From a virus: 40,968 nucleotides of DNA. The DNA is taken from the IMG/VR virus record IMGVR_UViG_3300049482_000096, positions 1 through 40,968 of that record; one strand, 5' to 3'. Below, piece after piece: positions 1-8,599 of the stretch. Numbering within the stretch: position 1 is the stretch's first letter; every line of letters begins with the position of its first letter. Below the pieces are notes generated by a model. The model saw only the letters and a list, made by a program, of their open reading frames with translations, did no database searches and was not told the origin of the DNA. The position numbers and the translations under genes were made by a program.

Positions 1-29
1 GGAGAGGGAGGGGGGGGGGTCCCGGATCG

Positions 30-44
30 ATATTGTGTATACGT
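30..44 (+). repeat. Left copy of 15-bp terminal inverted motif
   Basis: The sequence atattgtgtatacgt is found here and, as an exact reverse complement, at 40916-40930. Both copies point inward and each lies next to a long G-run (10-19 on the left, 40935-40943 on the right). A 15-base inverted match within about 60 bases of both ends is not expected by chance. It could be a short terminal inverted repeat or a shared upstream element of the two divergent operons if the ends are joined. Confidence 0.6.
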
Positions 45-138
45 CGACTCTGCTTGGTCTAGTTTGTCTAGCCCGTCGATGCGCGTAACTCACAATAAGC
101 TAACAATATAGTCCTTGCATCGGTCCCGATAGTGTGCG

Positions 139-286
139 TGTCGGTACATTGCGTTAGGTCTTAAGTCCAGTTAGTACCGGTGTCGGTACGCCGCGAACCT
201 GTATCGGTCCCATTGTCAAGTGATGCGCGCTGCATTAGTGCGGGTATCGGTACGCGTCATCGGGGAGTTAGTACCTGAGGCGGTAC
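139..286. repeat. Cluster of ggtac-type repeats with internal dyads
   Basis: The best pair is 169-189 and 266-286: both begin agttagtacc and end cggtac, differing at 3 of 21 positions. Within each, gtacc and ggtac form an inverted repeat with a 6-base centre, so each unit could be a protein-binding dyad or small hairpin. Further cggtac copies lie at 141-147, 247-253 and within the pair itself. Clustered repeats near a genome end fit a packaging, replication or repressor site; which one is unknown. Confidence 0.5.
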
Positions 287-451
287 ACTATTGATGACCC
301 CCCTTGCAAGAAAGGGACCAACGAACAATCACCAACAACATCAGCACGTTAAACCCCCTCCCTACCCCTGCCATGGGTGATCGTAGAGAATGTGTTTAGG
401 CTAATGAGTGTTACCGGAATATGTGCGGATTTAGAGTTAACGCAGCGAGTC

Positions 452-482
452 GTGACACTTTTCCGCCCGCCGTTAATATAAT
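452..482 (+). promoter_or_regulatory. Candidate sigma70-type promoter for the structural block
   Basis: GTGACA at 452-457 and a perfect TATAAT at 477-482 are separated by 19 bases, slightly long for sigma70. Transcription would start near 489, about 30 bases before the first structural gene at 519, leaving room for its ribosome site (GAAAGGTG). The -35 match is imperfect. Confidence 0.4.
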
Positions 483-518
483 TAATTGTCTCCCCGTGTG
501 AGTGACGAAAGGTGTTGA

Positions 519-749
519 ATGAAAATTCGTGCTCGTGATTTTACGAATGAATTTGCGACGAAGTTGGATGAGAGTCCGGCGGGGACGACGTATGTAGGGA
601 AGACTCCCGTAGGGTCGGCAACTTCTACGCCCAGTTGGCAGATTATGAAAATGGTTGAAACTTCGACTACGCTGACGATAACATGGGCAGATGGCGATTC
701 TGCGTTCGATAATATTTGGGATGACAGGGCAAGTTTAACTTACAGCTAA
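519..749 (+). CDS. Small virion/tail-appendage protein, putative
   Basis: This 76-residue protein starts at ATG after a GAAAGGTG ribosome site. Its C-terminal half has the pattern TITWADGDSAFDNIWDDRAS, which I recognise as a recurrent motif in small proteins of phage structural operons. There is no signal peptide or membrane segment. It opens the rightward late block and is followed 12 bases later by another appendage-like protein. The exact role is unknown; a minor tail or fibre-associated protein is the best guess. Confidence 0.65.
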   Translation: MKIRARDFTNEFATKLDESPAGTTYVGKTPVGSATSTPSWQIMKMVETSTTLTITWADGDSAFDNIWDDRASLTYS

Positions 750-761
750 GGGGAAATAGAA

Positions 762-1175
762 ATGTCGGCTAAGGGAAATACGTTTGAAAATGATGTAGTG
801 AAATTAACTTTCAACGGGACGGCTTATTCGTGGAATGCGAATACAGATTTGTATGTTGCACTTCATACGGCTGACCCAGGAGAGGCCGGATCACAAACAA
901 CCTCTGAATGTGCATTTGGCGCATACGCTCGTGTGACGGTAGCTCGAACAGCAGGTGGCTTTACCGTAGCGGCTGACACGGCTTCAAACACAGCGGTCAT
1001 TGCATTCCCCGAATGCACATCTGGATCTGAAACAGTGACACACGTGTCGATTGGAACAGCAGCATCAGGTGCTGGGCAGATTATTTATAAAGGCGCTTTA
1101 ACCGCGTCTCGATCAGTATCGAGCGGGATTACATTGCAGTTTGCAATTGCGGCGCTTTCGGTAACTGAGGCATAA
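762..1175 (+). CDS. Tail fibre-like small structural protein
   Basis: This 137-residue, beta-rich, Thr/Ala/Ser-rich protein follows a strong AAGGGGAA site. The segment LYVALHTADPGEAGSQTTSE followed by YARVTV is characteristic of a family of small phage tail-fibre-associated proteins found next to virion genes in many tailed phages. It sits in an operon with the neighbouring appendage genes (12-base and 3-base gaps). The family assignment rests on recognised motif wording only; no partner can be named. Confidence 0.65.
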   Translation: MSAKGNTFENDVVKLTFNGTAYSWNANTDLYVALHTADPGEAGSQTTSECAFGAYARVTVARTAGGFTVAADTASNTAVIAFPECTSGSETVTHVSIGTAASGAGQIIYKGALTASRSVSSGITLQFAIAALSVTEA

Positions 1176-1178
1176 TCG

Positions 1179-1397
1179 ATGACGAATAAGGAAATGATCG
1201 CTATTTTGTCTGGCGGCATAAGTGGTAAAATTGCATTATTTAATGCAATGACTGAGCGCTTGGTCAACGGTGATTCATTAGCTGATAATGAAGTTTCAAT
1301 ATTTGAAACTCTCAAGAGAGATTTAATAATACCGGAGCCGACAATAGTACAGATGGAAGCTAACTTAACTGGGAATTCTAGCCAAAGGATTGAATGA
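1179..1397 (+). CDS. Hypothetical protein
   Basis: This 72-residue, mostly helical protein has no recognised domain. The start is 3 bases after the preceding stop, with TGAGG upstream. Its stop overlaps the next ATG (ATGA), which suggests translational coupling to the 289-residue appendage protein. It could be a chaperone or assembly factor for its neighbours, but that is only inference from position. Confidence 0.55.
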   Translation: MTNKEMIAILSGGISGKIALFNAMTERLVNGDSLADNEVSIFETLKRDLIIPEPTIVQMEANLTGNSSQRIE

Positions 1398-2263
1398 TGC
1401 CAGGCTTTAGAGGGTTATGGGAAATTAACGAAAGTTACGGCTTAGGTAAATCCTATTATTCTTTTTGGCGTAAAACTCCATCACAGACTACCGTTGCGGG
1501 GCAGTGGTTTGATACGAGTATGAGCCCTGGAAATCCAGCACCACAGTATTACGCAGCATCACCATTGGTCGCTCAGCAGATGAAGCGGTCTACTGATGGA
1601 GGCATACCTCATGGGACTAATGTTAGTTCTGCGTCTAAGTATTTAAGTCGATTTCTTATCATGAGCGCATCAGCCACGGGGCTTCCGATGCCTTATATTT
1701 TGTGTGATTATTTATTATATTATCCATTCGTCGATACGGGCTCGAATGACGAACAGCTTATGACGAACATACAGACGCTTCCTCGGTTTACTGACGGCGT
1801 TGGTGTGCAAATTATGGCTGTATCAGTCGCAGCGAGCGGAGGGCTTCAGCCGACATTCACAGTTAATTATACGAACTCTGCTGGTGTAGCTGGCCGAACA
1901 AGTCAACTTCATACTCTCAGCACAAACACATTTAATGGTGCAATCATGTCGAACAATCAACTAACTACTGTTTCGACAATGCCATTCATTGGTCTTCAGT
2001 CTGGCGACAGTGGAGTTCGATCAATTGAGTCAGTGACTTTTATCACCGGAACAGATGTTGGATTATTATCCTTCGTATTAGTGAAGCCACTAATGACAGG
2101 TGTAATACTCGAACAAACTGCGCCTAGTGAAAAGGTGTGTCAGCCAAATGATGGCGTGATGCCGCAAATTTACGATGATGCATTTTTAGGATTATTAACA
2201 CTACCAAACGGATCACTTTCCGGTGTAGCTTTTCATGGTGAAATAGAAACGATTTGGAATTAA
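1394..2263 (+). CDS. Structural appendage protein, paralogue 1
   Basis: This 289-residue protein has no signal peptide. It is clearly related to the next gene: both share, in order, W...TTxxVAG(Q/E)W near residues 26-38, a GNP motif, IPHG, an LPR/YPR-T-x-G-x-GVQ segment, an LQSxDxG segment, a KPLMT/KPLIT segment, GxMPQIYD/GGMPRIYD and a final FHG/YHG motif. It starts at the first of two ATGs, overlapping the upstream stop. The beta-rich composition and position in the late block suggest a virion surface or tail component. Function is not established. Confidence 0.7.
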   Translation: MMPGFRGLWEINESYGLGKSYYSFWRKTPSQTTVAGQWFDTSMSPGNPAPQYYAASPLVAQQMKRSTDGGIPHGTNVSSASKYLSRFLIMSASATGLPMPYILCDYLLYYPFVDTGSNDEQLMTNIQTLPRFTDGVGVQIMAVSVAASGGLQPTFTVNYTNSAGVAGRTSQLHTLSTNTFNGAIMSNNQLTTVSTMPFIGLQSGDSGVRSIESVTFITGTDVGLLSFVLVKPLMTGVILEQTAPSEKVCQPNDGVMPQIYDDAFLGLLTLPNGSLSGVAFHGEIETIWN

Positions 2264-2275
2264 AAGGGGATTAAA

Positions 2276-3436
2276 ATGGCAGGCTTTTCGAGTTACGACG
2301 ATTTCATCAACGAGGCAACGACTAACGGTAAAAAGTTTCGTCAAGACTGGAACAAAAACATGCTTCCGACTACTGCGGCAGTCGCAGGGGAATGGTCCTT
2401 CCTTGCTCGTGGCGCAGGAAATCCAGGCGCTGATGCTGTTTTTAACACTGGCACTAACTTAACATTTAACCCAGTAACAGATGCGACAACTTCAGGGGCA
2501 TCGATTCCACATGGTGGAGCGATAAGCCCTGATTATAAATTTTTAACGAATGCTTCTGCGTATTCAGCAGCAGCGACAACAATGCCAGCTGTTTTAATGC
2601 TCGTAGATTTAGTCGGATATTACAGAGTGACTTCAACTACAACTATCACGTCGCAAGCAATGACAAATACATTAGCTGCTTTTTCGACCTTCACGGCTGA
2701 TGCTCCGACAGATATTTGCACTCATACGAATATAAATTTATTTCCTTATACGCGCGTTCGTCTAACGACAACGACAACTCTTCCGGCGGGATTGGCTCTT
2801 GCTACTGATTATTACGTTATTAAAGTAACGGATTTAACTTGTAAGCTTGCGACGAGTTACGCGAACGCTGTCGCTGGAACTGCGATCAATATCACTGACG
2901 CTGGAACTGGAACTCATACAATTAACACTTTGTATCCGCGTTATACATCTGGCGCAGGAGTTCAAGCATTTATGTGGGCGAACAATGCGACCCCACTTGG
3001 AGCCGCTACTCCGAACTTAAGTTTTCCATCATACACAAATGCTGCTCAAACAACAGCGCGTGCGACTCCGACAACTTTACCGATTGGTAAAACCGCCGCA
3101 GCTAACGGTCTTGTTTTGTACTCAGGAACTGGGTCAGGAAAATACGGACCATTTATGCCGCTTCAATCTACTGACACTGGTATCGCACAAGTAGATAACA
3201 CGCAGATTTCTGTGTCGTATGTGTCGGGTGAATTCTCAATCGGAATGTGTAAGCCTCTGATCACTATGCCAATGACAACAATTGGTGTGGCGAGTGAAAG
3301 AGAATTTATGACTCAGGTCGCAGGCGGCATGCCAAGAATTTACGACGGCGCTGCGCTTTATTGGATGATCTATCATGGGGCAGCAACTCCGGTGAATAGT
3401 GCTTTCTATGGGCATTGCGACTTCGTATACGGGTGA
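2276..3436 (+). CDS. Structural appendage protein, paralogue 2 with inserted domain
   Basis: This 386-residue paralogue of the preceding protein follows an AAGGGGAT ribosome site. It is about 100 residues longer because of an insertion at roughly residues 122-222. The insertion contains the pattern RVRLTTTTTLPAGLALATDY, YVIKV and GTGTHTI, a beta module I recognise from many phage virion proteins. The remainder aligns motif by motif with paralogue 1. Duplication followed by module insertion is inferred. It is probably a tail or capsid surface component. Confidence 0.7.
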   Translation: MAGFSSYDDFINEATTNGKKFRQDWNKNMLPTTAAVAGEWSFLARGAGNPGADAVFNTGTNLTFNPVTDATTSGASIPHGGAISPDYKFLTNASAYSAAATTMPAVLMLVDLVGYYRVTSTTTITSQAMTNTLAAFSTFTADAPTDICTHTNINLFPYTRVRLTTTTTLPAGLALATDYYVIKVTDLTCKLATSYANAVAGTAINITDAGTGTHTINTLYPRYTSGAGVQAFMWANNATPLGAATPNLSFPSYTNAAQTTARATPTTLPIGKTAAANGLVLYSGTGSGKYGPFMPLQSTDTGIAQVDNTQISVSYVSGEFSIGMCKPLITMPMTTIGVASEREFMTQVAGGMPRIYDGAALYWMIYHGAATPVNSAFYGHCDFVYG

Positions 3437-3441
3437 TTTAA

Positions 3442-4125
3442 TTGGCATTAATAGGGAATCATTCAGTATTAAATAAATCTCATGCATTCTTTACGAATGG
3501 TACTTCGACGGCGGGCGCTTATGCTGCGAATACAAAATCAAATTGGACAGGTCCAAGTGTTTTGTCAGCGCGAAGAATTAACATGGCTGCGCGTTCGTCA
3601 ATTCCTGGTGGTTATAATTTAGGTGAAGCATATCTTGGTCCGATTAAATCCGGTGGCTTGTCAGGTAGAAATGTAATACTAGGTGAAGCGACATTAACGG
3701 CGACTGCAATTGCCGCGAAACTATCTAGCGCCTCATTAGCTGGCGCAGGCTCCGTGGTCAGTAATCTTTCGGTCATTGTTCAGGGGTCCGCGACATTAAC
3801 TGGTGCCGCGACAATGAGTGCATCCGCTGCTGCTGTAGCAAGCCTAGCTTCTTCTCTGTCAGGCGTAGCGACAATGAGTGCAGGGCTATCCTCTTTTGTT
3901 CCTATGGCTTCCTCTCTAACTGGCGCTGCTACGCTTTCCTCAGACGCAAAAGGTGTCGGAAATTTGGCCGCTGTTATTGATATCGGTGCGGGCACAGTCT
4001 TAAGTCCGGAGAGTTTAGCTACGGCGGTCTGGTCTGCGAATACAGTGACTAATAAAGAGACAGGGACATTCGGTGCGTTTGTGCAAAAGCTTTTAACCGT
4101 TGCTAAGTTTTTAGGCCTCAAATAG
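3442..4125 (+). CDS. Ala/Ser-rich repetitive tail-appendage protein
   Basis: The protein has 227 residues from a TTG start 5 bases after the upstream stop, with GGGTGAT nearby; no better ATG exists before the conserved N-terminus. Residues 75-190 are low complexity, with imperfect repeats of the type LTGAATMSASA / LSGVATMSAG / LTGAATLSSDA. The C-terminus (SLATAVWSAN ... GTFGAFVQKLL) matches a short motif often found at the end of repetitive phage tail proteins. It is likely a minor tail or fibre protein. The repeats may vary in number between relatives. Confidence 0.65.
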   Translation: MALIGNHSVLNKSHAFFTNGTSTAGAYAANTKSNWTGPSVLSARRINMAARSSIPGGYNLGEAYLGPIKSGGLSGRNVILGEATLTATAIAAKLSSASLAGAGSVVSNLSVIVQGSATLTGAATMSASAAAVASLASSLSGVATMSAGLSSFVPMASSLTGAATLSSDAKGVGNLAAVIDIGAGTVLSPESLATAVWSANTVTNKETGTFGAFVQKLLTVAKFLGLK

Positions 4126-4128
4126 TAA

Positions 4129-4157
4129 TTGCCAGTCCTTTCGTCTTAACTTAGTGT
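4129..4157 (+). promoter_or_regulatory. Candidate promoter directly before TerS
   Basis: TTGCCA (4129-4134) and TAGTGT (4152-4157) are separated by exactly 17 bases. The predicted start of transcription falls at about 4163-4165, on the terminase ATG itself, and no Shine-Dalgarno sequence lies before that ATG. The -10 overlaps the recurrent AGTGTAAC motif (4153-4160). The boxes are only partial matches to consensus. Confidence 0.3.
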
Positions 4158-4163
4158 AACTTT

Positions 4164-4766
4164 ATGATTGAAGACAATAGCACAGTAGAAGAGAATGAAG
4201 AGGGAACTCCCTCGGACGATGAAGAGGTAGTAATTCCTCACGGAGATATGCCGCTCAGTCCTCGTCACAGGAGGCTCGCTGAGCTCATTGCGACAGGCTG
4301 GCCCAACTCTAAGATAAAAACCGAACTGAAGTACTCGGATTCGCGTCTGTCGATCTTGCGCGGTAATGCGCTCATTCGTGAGGCTGTCCGTCGTATTCAA
4401 GATCGTATATATGAAGATACGATTGCTTCTCGGATGAAGAAAATGACCGATCCCGCCCTCAGTGAAATCGAAAAATGTCTCATGGACAAGACGAATCGCT
4501 ATAAAGAGCAGCTTAAGGTTGATACGGCGAAATGGATTATCGAGAAAATCGACGGTAAAGCTATCCAGAAGCATGATGTCTCCGGTGGAATCCTCGTCGG
4601 ACTCCTCGATCGACTCGATACGCTTAAGTCTACGGGTCAAAATGTTGACTCTCTGCCCGAAATGATCGACGTAACTCCCCTTCTTGGTGAGCCACCCCTC
4701 GACGCACCTGCCCAAGAGGACTCCGAAGAGGAGAAAATGCTGCGACAATGGGCCAATGAGTTTTAA
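4164..4766 (+). CDS. terS: Terminase small subunit
   Basis: This 200-residue protein should recognise the packaging site and load the large subunit on phage DNA. Its N-terminal 25 residues are very acidic. Residues 32-75 (SPRHRRLAELIATGWPNSKI and following) form a helix-turn-helix of the small-terminase type. A long helical stretch to about residue 130 suits oligomerisation, and the acidic tail would contact TerL. It lies 107 bases before terL. There is no ribosome site before the ATG, so leaderless translation or coupling must be considered. Confidence 0.8.
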   Translation: MIEDNSTVEENEEGTPSDDEEVVIPHGDMPLSPRHRRLAELIATGWPNSKIKTELKYSDSRLSILRGNALIREAVRRIQDRIYEDTIASRMKKMTDPALSEIEKCLMDKTNRYKEQLKVDTAKWIIEKIDGKAIQKHDVSGGILVGLLDRLDTLKSTGQNVDSLPEMIDVTPLLGEPPLDAPAQEDSEEEKMLRQWANEF

Positions 4767-4873
4767 TTTGTGACATAACGCTCCGCGTATAGTGAATTTT
4801 CTACACACCCCCAGTTTCCTCAGTTAACCTGACCCCGTATTCAGCTCAGAAGTGTAACACAATAAGGTCAAGG

Positions 4874-6481
4874 ATGACTTTGGAACTTTCGCCCGACCCT
4901 CTCAAGAGGTATATTCAATTTCGCGATGATCCGTGGTTGTATTTGAAGCACTGCGTGTGGACTCGTGATCAAGTTGACTCAGTTAATCCGATTAAAAAGT
5001 ATCCTGCACATTGGCCCTATCTTCGTTTCATTGTTTACATGTGGACGAAGCACAAGAAGCTCGCCCTGCCGAAGTCGAGACGAATGACGGTCTCTTGGAC
5101 AATTCTCGGACTCATCAGTCATGATATTTTGTTTCATAAGGGCCGAGACTGGGCCGTAGTTTCGAAAAAAGAAGAAGATTCCCGCGAATTGGTCGAACGG
5201 ATCGAATTTATCATTAATCACATCCCGCCCGATATGATTTCGCCTGATCTCCTTCCTAAAATGAAGCGTGGAGAGATGCAATCTTCTCCTCCTGCGATAG
5301 AGTTCGAGGAAATTTATTCGAAAGTTCAGGGGTTTCCTCAAGGGGGAAATCAGCTCCGGCAGCGTGGTTTCTCGGGTATTTTCGAGGACGAATGCTCCTT
5401 CTGGGAAGAGGCGCAGCAGGCTTATGCTTCAGCGAAGCCGACAATTGATGGAGGAGGTCGCATGATTATGGTTTCCTCCCGCGCAGTCGAGGATAAAGGT
5501 TTCTTTAAGAAAATTGTTTTTGATCAACTTGATGCACCTGATACGCACTTTCCTGAAATTGCACCTGCCCCAGTGAAGTCACCCATGGATGGAGTTGATG
5601 TATGGGAAAATCCGCGCAATGGATTTACTGTAATTGAGCTTCATTACAAGGCGCACCCCGAGCGGAAGTCCGAAGAGTATCGACAGATGCTTAAAGATAC
5701 GCTGCCGAGGAAAGAATACATGATGGAATATGAGAAGAGTTGGGAGGCCTACTCGGGTCGCCCTGTCTTTGAGGATTTCAATGAAGCTCTTCATGTGACG
5801 AAGATTCCACCGAAAGTTCACCCGAATCTTCCCCTCCTCGTCGGATGGGATTCATCCGGACTCACTCCTGCTGCAATTATTTGTCAAATGCAGGATGATC
5901 GACTCATCGTGATTCGTGAAATTCTCGGTACTGAGCTTGGTGTATCCGTCGGAGCTCGTCGTTTCGTGCCCCACGTTGCCGCTCAGATCAGGCTCCATTA
6001 TCCGCAATGCGGAGACATCGAAAAGCAGACTATTAGTTTCTTTGATCCCGCTGGATTTAAGAAAAACGAGATCACTGAGGAGACTTATCTTGCGGAATTG
6101 ATGCGCGGCGGATTCAAGCAGATACGTCCAGGCGCAATGACGATTAAGAAAAGAGTCGATGGCGTTACGCAATGGCTCCTCGGTACGTCGAAGGGCGGCG
6201 GACGTCTTCAGATTTACGATAGAGACTGCCCGACATTCATCGCGGGTATGCGCGGGGGTTATCGTTACTCCGATAGCTCTTATCAGATCGAGCCTGACAA
6301 GGCACAACCTCTGAAGGACTCACACTCGCACGTTCATGATGCATTTCAATATTTGACAACGGGTCTCGCGGGACATCTTCGTGAGAATTATAACATTACA
6401 ATACCAACACCGAGTTATTCGTTTCAGAAGGAACAAGCTCGCACAACAGTAAGGAAAAATTATGGCAGGGATGTCAGATAA
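4874..6481 (+). CDS. terL: Terminase large subunit (packaging ATPase/nuclease)
   Basis: This 535-residue protein powers DNA packaging and cuts concatemers. The Walker A-like motif is LPKSRRMTVS (residues 65-74), a variant without the usual GKT, as in several phage terminases. Walker B is GIFEDE (168-173). The RNase H-like nuclease acids are visible as D326 (VGWDSSG), D391 (SFFDPAG) and D489 (HVHDAFQYL). The start follows AAGGTCAAGG. The end overlaps the portal gene by 20 bases. The length fits the family. Confidence 0.93.
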   Translation: MTLELSPDPLKRYIQFRDDPWLYLKHCVWTRDQVDSVNPIKKYPAHWPYLRFIVYMWTKHKKLALPKSRRMTVSWTILGLISHDILFHKGRDWAVVSKKEEDSRELVERIEFIINHIPPDMISPDLLPKMKRGEMQSSPPAIEFEEIYSKVQGFPQGGNQLRQRGFSGIFEDECSFWEEAQQAYASAKPTIDGGGRMIMVSSRAVEDKGFFKKIVFDQLDAPDTHFPEIAPAPVKSPMDGVDVWENPRNGFTVIELHYKAHPERKSEEYRQMLKDTLPRKEYMMEYEKSWEAYSGRPVFEDFNEALHVTKIPPKVHPNLPLLVGWDSSGLTPAAIICQMQDDRLIVIREILGTELGVSVGARRFVPHVAAQIRLHYPQCGDIEKQTISFFDPAGFKKNEITEETYLAELMRGGFKQIRPGAMTIKKRVDGVTQWLLGTSKGGGRLQIYDRDCPTFIAGMRGGYRYSDSSYQIEPDKAQPLKDSHSHVHDAFQYLTTGLAGHLRENYNITIPTPSYSFQKEQARTTVRKNYGRDVR

Positions 6482-8339
6482 AAAAGTAATCGATTGGATT
6501 TTGAGTTGCCGTGAGGAAGCGGATGAGGCTAAGACAGACCGAATGAGTCGAAATAAAGACAATTTCGATATGTTTCACCTGAAGCATGATTTCAGTCACA
6601 AGGAGCAGGGGCAATCGACTGAGATTCTCTCAAAGCAGAGTATGGCCGTTGAGACTATTAAGAGTTTCTTCCAGCAGGCTCTCGCTGATATTGGTGATTG
6701 GTGGAAGGCGGAATGTCGTTACGCCGTCGATGAACGTAGTCTTCCCGTACGTGCGGAAGAGATTACGAAACTGACGAATTATCTCCTCGAGAAGGCGCAG
6801 TATTTCAGTCACGTCGGAAATTCCATTCAATCCGCCCTCCTTGGCAGTCTCGCCATTACGAAAGTATATGGATGCGCTAAAGCTAAGCCTAAGTATGTGT
6901 CGAAGAAGAAGGGTCGCGGTAAATCCATGAAACGATGGGTTGATATGATTGAGGATAAGACTTGGGAACTTAAATTCGAGATCGTTCGAGCGGAAAATTA
7001 CTTTCCCGATCCCTCCGGTCGCGGGCTCTACGAGATCGAAGAAATGTTCCCTGATTATATTGACGTTCTTCGCATGTCCGAAGGTGATGAAGCAATTTAC
7101 GATCGTGCCGCAGTTCTGGCCCTCTCTAAGGGTACTTCAGACTCAGAGGATGATTTCGATAAGTCGCGTGAGACTGGACAGAATACTTCCACCTCCGGTC
7201 ATAGACCGAAAGTTAAGCTAACTGAATTCTGGGGAGATATTCTTAATCCGGATACGGGCGAAATGGAGTATGAGAACTGCGTTTGTACTATTGCGAACGA
7301 TACAGTGATGATCCGGAAGCCGACACCGAATCCTCTTTGGCATCAGAGACGTCCTTATGTGGCCTCTCCCTTGTATGAGGTTCCAAATTCAGTATGGCAT
7401 CGAGCTCCAATGGATGCACCGACACAGCATAATCGCGCCCTAATTGAATTGTATAATTTAATGGTCGATGCAGCGATGAAACAGGTTCACGCGGTGAGTC
7501 AACTTCGTAAGGACGCTCTTGATAACTCAGCACAGGTGAGTGAAGGGATTAAACCCGGGATGACTCTCATGGTGAACTCTATGCTTCCCGTCGGAGGTAA
7601 GGTGATGGAGCCCTTGACTGCCGTAACTGTCCCGACTGAAGCCTTTAATATACTTAATTTGATGAATCAGGAATTTAATGCTTCAGCTCTGACGAATGAT
7701 CTCAGACAGGGTGTTATGCCCTTCCGCGCAGTGAAGGCGACCGAAGTCGTCGAAGCAAGTCAAACGATTACGTCGGTCTTCCAGGGTCTCGCGAAGAATT
7801 ACGAAGCGAAACAGTCCATGCGCGAGCTTGAACTCGCTTGGATGACCGTCGCACAGAACTGGGATAAGATTTCGAAAGAGGAGTTTGTCGCATTGTTCGG
7901 CGGAGAGCGTGGCGAGGAGCTTCATCAGATGAGTCCTCAGGATATATTCGTCAATACAGTTAATGGAGTTAAGTTTCGTGTCTTCGGCGTCAGTCTCACT
8001 CTCAGTAAGGCACAAGATTTCCGCAAGCTCACGACTCTTCTTCAGACAGTGAGTTCCTCTCCGATGCTGATGGAGAAATATCTCGAGAAGTACGATCTAG
8101 CGAAGACTCTCGGTGAGATTATGACTGCACTTAATATAGATAAGTCGAAACTTGAGATTCCTGTCGCTATGCAGCAGACTATGCAAGAGCCGCAAGAGGG
8201 TGCCCCTGAGCAAGGACCTGACATGATGAGTCAGACTCCTCAAGCTGGAGCCGGCTCAATGGCGGACCTTTTTGGCGGAGCCGAAATGCCTCAAAGTGAA
8301 TTTCCTGGCTCTCCCGCTACGGCTGGAGGTGTAGCGTGA
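6462..8339 (+). CDS. Portal protein
   Basis: This 625-residue protein should form the dodecameric ring at the capsid vertex through which DNA enters and leaves. The assignment comes from size, position directly after terL, and composition: N-terminal helices, a central region with repeated tyrosine/tryptophan-rich beta segments and a long C-terminal helical part (about 390-530). The tail is rich in Gln, Met and Pro, as often seen in podovirus portals. The ATG follows AAGGAAAAAT. The GTGA at its end couples it to the next gene. Confidence 0.87.
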   Translation: MAGMSDKKVIDWILSCREEADEAKTDRMSRNKDNFDMFHLKHDFSHKEQGQSTEILSKQSMAVETIKSFFQQALADIGDWWKAECRYAVDERSLPVRAEEITKLTNYLLEKAQYFSHVGNSIQSALLGSLAITKVYGCAKAKPKYVSKKKGRGKSMKRWVDMIEDKTWELKFEIVRAENYFPDPSGRGLYEIEEMFPDYIDVLRMSEGDEAIYDRAAVLALSKGTSDSEDDFDKSRETGQNTSTSGHRPKVKLTEFWGDILNPDTGEMEYENCVCTIANDTVMIRKPTPNPLWHQRRPYVASPLYEVPNSVWHRAPMDAPTQHNRALIELYNLMVDAAMKQVHAVSQLRKDALDNSAQVSEGIKPGMTLMVNSMLPVGGKVMEPLTAVTVPTEAFNILNLMNQEFNASALTNDLRQGVMPFRAVKATEVVEASQTITSVFQGLAKNYEAKQSMRELELAWMTVAQNWDKISKEEFVALFGGERGEELHQMSPQDIFVNTVNGVKFRVFGVSLTLSKAQDFRKLTTLLQTVSSSPMLMEKYLEKYDLAKTLGEIMTALNIDKSKLEIPVAMQQTMQEPQEGAPEQGPDMMSQTPQAGAGSMADLFGGAEMPQSEFPGSPATAGGVA

Positions 8340-8596
8340 GTCTCCGCGTAGCTCCTGAGTCTGAGCTTCAGCATGCTCTTCTCGTCGAAGCCCGTCAAAT
8401 CAGTGTCGCCCTCCCCGCGCTAGATCCCATGCTCTCCCGCAGGAAAGAAGCTGCTTTTAAGAGGCTCATGGGGAATTACAGGGACGGAAAACACAACGAT
8501 CAGCAGGCAATTATTGCAGAATTATTCGTCATCGAGACGATTGTTAATGAATTAAACTCGAAACTTCAGAATTTGAAGTTCGAAAAGAAGGGATAA
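8336..8596 (+). CDS. Hypothetical protein between portal and scaffold
   Basis: This 86-residue, almost wholly helical protein starts at GTG, overlapping the portal stop (GTGA), with a strong GGAGGTG upstream. It contains LDPMLSRRKEAAFKRLMGNY and ends in a lysine-rich tail. Small helical proteins in this position are common in podoviruses with this gene order, and may act in head assembly, but no function is established. Confidence 0.65.
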   Translation: MSLRVAPESELQHALLVEARQISVALPALDPMLSRRKEAAFKRLMGNYRDGKHNDQQAIIAELFVIETIVNELNSKLQNLKFEKKG

Positions 8597-8599
8597 ATC

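Larger units (their letters stand above)
1..518. other. Non-coding left terminal region
   Basis: No convincing gene is present in these 518 bases. The stretch holds a run of ten G near the extreme end, a 15-base motif at 30-44 whose reverse complement lies at 40916-40930, a cluster of ggtac-type repeats between 139 and 286, a small CCCTT/AAGGG hairpin near 301-315, and a promoter-like pair just before the first gene. It is probably the terminal control region of the phage (packaging, replication or early transcription), but no single role can be proven from sequence. Confidence 0.6.

Noticed and set aside
4146-4808. Leftward 220-residue frame opposite TerS
   Set aside because: It fully overlaps terS, which has clear family features; no ribosome site or domain supports the antisense frame.
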